Positions 6,061 to 9,217 of a stretch of 9,217 bases of DNA are shown one piece after another. A program made the position numbers and the translations under genes. This stretch comes from an uncultured Neomegalonema sp. (GTDB lineage: Bacteria > Pseudomonadota > Alphaproteobacteria > Rhodobacterales > Rhodobacteraceae): positions 1 to 9,217 of the forward strand of contig CALGNW010000108.1 in the NCBI GenBank assembly GCA_937958345.1. The letters run 5' to 3'. The notes under the pieces are model-generated. The model saw nothing but the letters and a program-made list of their open reading frames with translations, was not told the DNA's origin and ran no database searches. The first letter of the stretch is position 1. Each line of letters starts with the position of its first letter.

Positions 6061-7158
6061 TTGTCTAAAATTACAAAACTGGCGCAGATTACTGCCGCCG
6101 CAGCCTTTGCCGTTGGCGCATGGGCCAGCACTGCCGCCGCGCAGGACCTGAAATTTTTCACCATCGGTACGGGCGGAACGGCCTATACCTACTATCCCGT
6201 TGGCGGCGTGATCGCGAACGCGATTTCCAAGCCTCCCGGATCGCGCGAATGCGGTAAGGGCGGTTCGTGCGGTGTTGACGGTCTGATCGCCTCGGCGGTT
6301 TCGTCGCGCGGTTCGGTTGATAACGTGAACGCGATTATCTCCGGCCTCCGCAATTCGGGCTTCGCCCAGTCCGACGTCGCCTACTGGGCCTATACCGGCA
6401 CGGGAACGATGGAGGGCAAAGAGCCTGCGAAAGACCTGCGCACGATTGCTGCCCTTTTCGAAGAGCATATCCACCTTGTCGCGCTGGCCGACAGCGGCAT
6501 CAATTCGGTCGCGGACCTTGCCGGAAAGCGCGTTTCGCTCGATGAGCCGGGTTCGGGCACGTATGTCGATGCCAAGCTGATCCTCGAGTCGAACGGCCTT
6601 TCGACCGACGATGTGACTGCCGAAGCCCTTAAGGGCGGCGCGGCATCCGAGGCGCTGCGCAACGGCAAGATTGATGCGTTCTTCGTTGTTGCCGGTTATC
6701 CGACAGGGTCGCTGGTCGAGCTGGCATCGGCGGCGGATATCAAACTTGTCCCGATTGACGGTGCGGGCGCAAAGGCGCTGACCGACAAATACGGTTTCTT
6801 TGCTGAAGGCGTGATTCCCGCGGACACATACGAAGGTGTCGGCGAAGTGAACACGGTCGCCGTTGGTGCGCAGTGGTTTACCAGTGCCAAAGAAGACGAC
6901 GACCTGATCTATGCGATCACCAAGGCGCTGTGGAATAAAGAATCCCGCAAGCTGCTGGATGTCGGCCACGCCAAGGGCAAGACGATTACGCCTGATACCG
7001 CCCTGAACGGTGTCGGTGTTCCGCTGCACGCGGGCGCGGCACGTTTCTACGAGGAGGCCGGTCTGGTTGTCAGCATGGATGACGACAAATCGGCGATCAT
7101 GGACGAAATCGGCAAGATCGAAGCGCGGATCGAAGCTCTGCGCGAGATGATCAAGTAA
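6061..7158 (+). CDS. TRAP transporter solute receptor, TAXI family
   Basis: Periplasmic substrate-binding protein that delivers an organic solute to a TRAP permease driven by an ion gradient. From TTG 6061 it has 365 residues. It has a Sec signal peptide: Lys-containing start SKITK, an Ala-rich core, and likely cleavage after Ala27 (AAA|QD). The mature part begins KFFTIGTGGTAYTYYPVGG, the typical TAXI opening. It continues with GGSCGVDGLIA, SGFAQSDVAYWAYTGTG at 99-115, LAGKRVSLDEPGSGTY and DAFFVVAGYPTG, all family-like. Cys64 and Cys70 could form a disulfide in the periplasm. The last 20 residues or so form a likely coiled coil (hydrophobics at 346, 350, 353, 357, 360, 364). The fused permease follows after a terminator. 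Ligands of TAXI receptors are poorly known; glutamate, related acids or other small carboxylates are only possibilities. Confidence 0.93.
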   Translation: MSKITKLAQITAAAAFAVGAWASTAAAQDLKFFTIGTGGTAYTYYPVGGVIANAISKPPGSRECGKGGSCGVDGLIASAVSSRGSVDNVNAIISGLRNSGFAQSDVAYWAYTGTGTMEGKEPAKDLRTIAALFEEHIHLVALADSGINSVADLAGKRVSLDEPGSGTYVDAKLILESNGLSTDDVTAEALKGGAASEALRNGKIDAFFVVAGYPTGSLVELASAADIKLVPIDGAGAKALTDKYGFFAEGVIPADTYEGVGEVNTVAVGAQWFTSAKEDDDLIYAITKALWNKESRKLLDVGHAKGKTITPDTALNGVGVPLHAGAARFYEEAGLVVSMDDDKSAIMDEIGKIEARIEALREMIK

Positions 7159-7183
7159 CCGCTTGATACATCCTTGATAACGC

Positions 7184-7214
7184 GGCCCCTCCAGCGCATG
7201 GAGGGGCCTTTTTT
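7184..7214 (+). terminator. Strong intrinsic terminator between TAXI receptor and permease
   Basis: GGCCCCTCC (7184-7192) pairs perfectly with GGAGGGGCC (7200-7208) around a seven-base loop, followed by six T residues at 7209-7214. The 9-base-pair GC-rich stem with a T run is a textbook Rho-independent terminator. It lies 25 bases after the receptor stop and 24 bases before the permease start. Partial read-through would give less permease than receptor transcript. Confidence 0.93.
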
Positions 7215-7238
7215 ACGGACGGACGCGAGGCGCCTGAT

Positions 7239-9217
7239 ATGACGACGCAGCCGGAACTCACCGCAGAGCAACTTGCGGAGATCGAACGAAAGTTTGACCC
7301 CGAAACGGCGTTTCGCCCGACCGGACCAAAGGTTGCCATTCTCGTCAGCACGGCGCTGGTGGCGATGTCGGTCTATCATTTCTACGCTTCGGGCTTTGGT
7401 CTGATCCGGGAATTGCTTCACCGCGGCATTCACTTGTCCTTTGTGCTGGGCCTGATTTTCATTCTGTTTCCTTGGCGCAGATCGAGCGCGTTGGGACTGC
7501 CGGCAAAAGCGTGGTATCGCCCCGACGGCGTGCCGATCCTCGATATTGCTTTCAGTATTCTGGCCGTTGGTGCGGCGCTGTATCTGCCATTGCTGCCACC
7601 CGAAATTGTTTCCGAGCGCGTTGGCAATCCGTCGCAGGGCGATGTGTTTATGGGCACGGCGTTGCTGGTCCTGACGCTGGAGGCGACACGGCGCTCGGTC
7701 GGCCCGACCCTGCCGATCATTGCTCTGCTGTTTCTCGCCTTCGCCTATTTTGGCCCGTCCATGCCCGGTGCGTTAAAGCATGGCGGCGCGAGCTGGCTTG
7801 GCATCGTCAACCACCTTTATATGACGAACCAGGGAATCTACGGCATCGCCATTGGCGTGATGGCGCAATACGTCTTTTTGTTCATCCTCTTCGGAGTCTT
7901 GGCGACACGCATCGGCCTTGGTCAACTCTTCATCGACCTCGCAATGGTGATTGCGGGGCGCTATGCCGGGGGACCGGCCAAGGTCGCGATTTTCTCGTCG
8001 GCGTTCATGGGAACGATCAGCGGGTCGAGCATCGCAAACACAGTAACCACCGGTGCATTGACGATCCCGGCCATGAAACGGGTGGGCTATCCGCCGCACT
8101 TCGCGGGCGCGGTCGAGGCGACGGCATCAACGGGCGGACAGATCACACCGCCTATTCTGGGCGCTGCGGCCTTTATCATGGTCGAGTATCTGGAGATCCC
8201 GTTGCGCGATATTCTCGCGGCGGCGTTGTTTCCGGCGCTGCTCCACTATTTCGGCATCTTCATTATGGTGCATTTAGAGGCGAAGAAACTCGGCCTGCGC
8301 GGATTACGCGCCGAAGAACTGCCGAAGGCGGGCATTGTTCTGCGCCAGCATTGGCTGTCGATTATTCCCCTCGCCATTCTCGTCTATCTGATCCTGAGCG
8401 GGTACACGCCGGACTATGCGGCGGTCTACGGAATTATTGCCTGCGTGGTGGTCGGCGTGCTGAATCCGGTGAACCGGCTGACGGTAAGTGACCTGTGGAA
8501 TGGACTTGCTGCGGGGGCGAAGAATACGCTTGCGGTCGGCGGCGCGGCGGCAACGGTCGGCGTGGTCGTCGGTGTCGTGACACTGACCGGCGTCGGGTTT
8601 CGCCTCGGCTATGTTGTTGTGCAGACCGCGACGGATATTGGCGGCTCGCTGAGTGAAATCTGGCCGCTGTCATATTTCACGGTCACGCAATGGGCGCTGT
8701 TCGTGTCACTGATCCTGATTGCGATTGCCTGTATCATCATGGGCGCGGGCATCCCGACGACTGCGACGTATATCATTCTCGTCGCCGTCGCTGCACCCGC
8801 CTTGGCGCAGTTGCAGGTCGAGCCGATCGTGGCGCACTTCTTCGTCTTTTATTACGGCGTGCTTGCGGACATTACGCCGCCCGTTGCATTGGCGGCCTAT
8901 GCCGCTGCGGGCATCGCTGGATCGAACCCGTTCAAGACCGGAAACACCGCGTTCCGTCTCGGCATCGCCAAGGCGCTCGTTCCGTTTGTCTTTGTGTACT
9001 CGCCCGCATTGTTGCTGGTCGCGGACGGGTTTACGTGGGCGAGCTTTGCGATCACTCTGGGCGGCGCAATGCTGGGAATTGCTGCGCTTGGCGTGTCATT
9101 CTCGGGTTATTTGCTCGCACCGCTTTATGCGTTGGAGCGGTGGTATGTCGCGATCGTCGCGTTCCTGTTTATCGCGCCGGGATTGATGACGACTCTGGTC
9201 GGTATCGCGTTGCTGGC
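7239..9217 (+). CDS. TRAP transporter fused permease (DctQ-DctM type), 3' truncated by window edge
   Basis: Inner-membrane permease that pairs with the TAXI receptor upstream. The frame is open from ATG 7239 to the end of the window, giving 659 residues without a stop. GAGG at 7227-7230 is a suitable ribosome site eight bases upstream. A polar N-terminus (1-30) precedes about four hydrophobic segments (roughly 31-50, 62-78, 100-118, 155-172) that correspond to the small DctQ-like part. The DctM-like part follows, with SSAFMGTISGSSIANT at 253-268, TGALTIPAMKRVGYPPHFAGA at 271-291, STGGQITPPILGAAAF at 297-312, MGAGIPTTATYI at 501-512 and FYYGVLADITPPVALAAYAAA at 537-557. These are hallmarks of TRAP_fused (4TM/12TM) proteins. 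The C-terminal GYLLAPLYALERW suggests the protein ends soon after the edge. The truncation is due to the window, not to damage in the gene. Confidence 0.94.
   Translation, partial: MTTQPELTAEQLAEIERKFDPETAFRPTGPKVAILVSTALVAMSVYHFYASGFGLIRELLHRGIHLSFVLGLIFILFPWRRSSALGLPAKAWYRPDGVPILDIAFSILAVGAALYLPLLPPEIVSERVGNPSQGDVFMGTALLVLTLEATRRSVGPTLPIIALLFLAFAYFGPSMPGALKHGGASWLGIVNHLYMTNQGIYGIAIGVMAQYVFLFILFGVLATRIGLGQLFIDLAMVIAGRYAGGPAKVAIFSSAFMGTISGSSIANTVTTGALTIPAMKRVGYPPHFAGAVEATASTGGQITPPILGAAAFIMVEYLEIPLRDILAAALFPALLHYFGIFIMVHLEAKKLGLRGLRAEELPKAGIVLRQHWLSIIPLAILVYLILSGYTPDYAAVYGIIACVVVGVLNPVNRLTVSDLWNGLAAGAKNTLAVGGAAATVGVVVGVVTLTGVGFRLGYVVVQTATDIGGSLSEIWPLSYFTVTQWALFVSLILIAIACIIMGAGIPTTATYIILVAVAAPALAQLQVEPIVAHFFVFYYGVLADITPPVALAAYAAAGIAGSNPFKTGNTAFRLGIAKALVPFVFVYSPALLLVADGFTWASFAITLGGAMLGIAALGVSFSGYLLAPLYALERWYVAIVAFLFIAPGLMTTLVGIALL

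Noticed and set aside
5968..7029. Reverse-strand open frame (353 codons) opposite the TAXI receptor
   Set aside because: Arg/Gly-rich, domain-free translation opposite a receptor gene with clear family motifs.
7472..8491. Plus-strand open frame of 339 codons within the permease region
   Set aside because: It is in a different frame from the TRAP permease, which runs uninterrupted from 7239 to the window edge with hallmark motifs; the 339-codon translation is low-complexity Arg/Gly-rich.
8719..9186. Plus-strand open frame of 155 codons near the right edge
   Set aside because: Ser/Arg-rich out-of-frame shadow of the permease.

Overview
The window looks like a chromosomal segment from an alphaproteobacterium. 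It is moderately GC-rich by eye, its coding strand prefers G/C at third positions, and all supported genes lie on the + strand. The suf gene order, with a Yip1-like membrane protein between sufD and sufS, recalls Rhodobacterales and their relatives. That placement is an inference from gene order and protein style, not a database result.

Region 1 (1-3904) is the distal part of a SUF iron-sulfur cluster assembly operon. It holds sufC (ATPase), sufD (scaffold partner), a five-helix Yip1-family membrane protein and sufS (cysteine desulfurase). The junctions are very tight: a 1-base stop/start overlap, a 2-base gap and a 14-base gap, so translational coupling is likely. A tiny C-terminal coding remnant may sit at the left edge. 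SufS supplies persulfide sulfur and SufC/SufD would work with SufB, which would lie upstream of the window, to build clusters. A GC hairpin with a short T-rich tail follows sufS. The sufT and sufA genes often found after sufS are not present here.

Region 2 (3905-5935) is an AT-rich intergenic stretch with short repeats and an inverted repeat abutting the next start codon. It is followed by a soluble sensor histidine kinase with about three PAS domains and a complete HisKA/HATPase core. No response regulator gene is next to it.

Region 3 (6061-9217) is a TRAP transporter of the TAXI type. A periplasmic solute receptor begins at a TTG codon behind a strong Shine-Dalgarno sequence. It is followed by a textbook intrinsic terminator and then a fused DctQM-type permease that runs off the right edge with 659 residues visible. 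The terminator between receptor and permease would make receptor transcripts more abundant than permease transcripts. The ligand cannot be read from the sequence.

I did not find a mobile element, CRISPR array, RNA gene or clearly new multi-gene system. The points most worth a second look are the Yip1-like protein inside the suf operon, the PleC/DivJ-like phosphotransfer region of the orphan kinase, the inverted repeat at that kinase's start, and the C-terminal coiled coil on the TAXI receptor.
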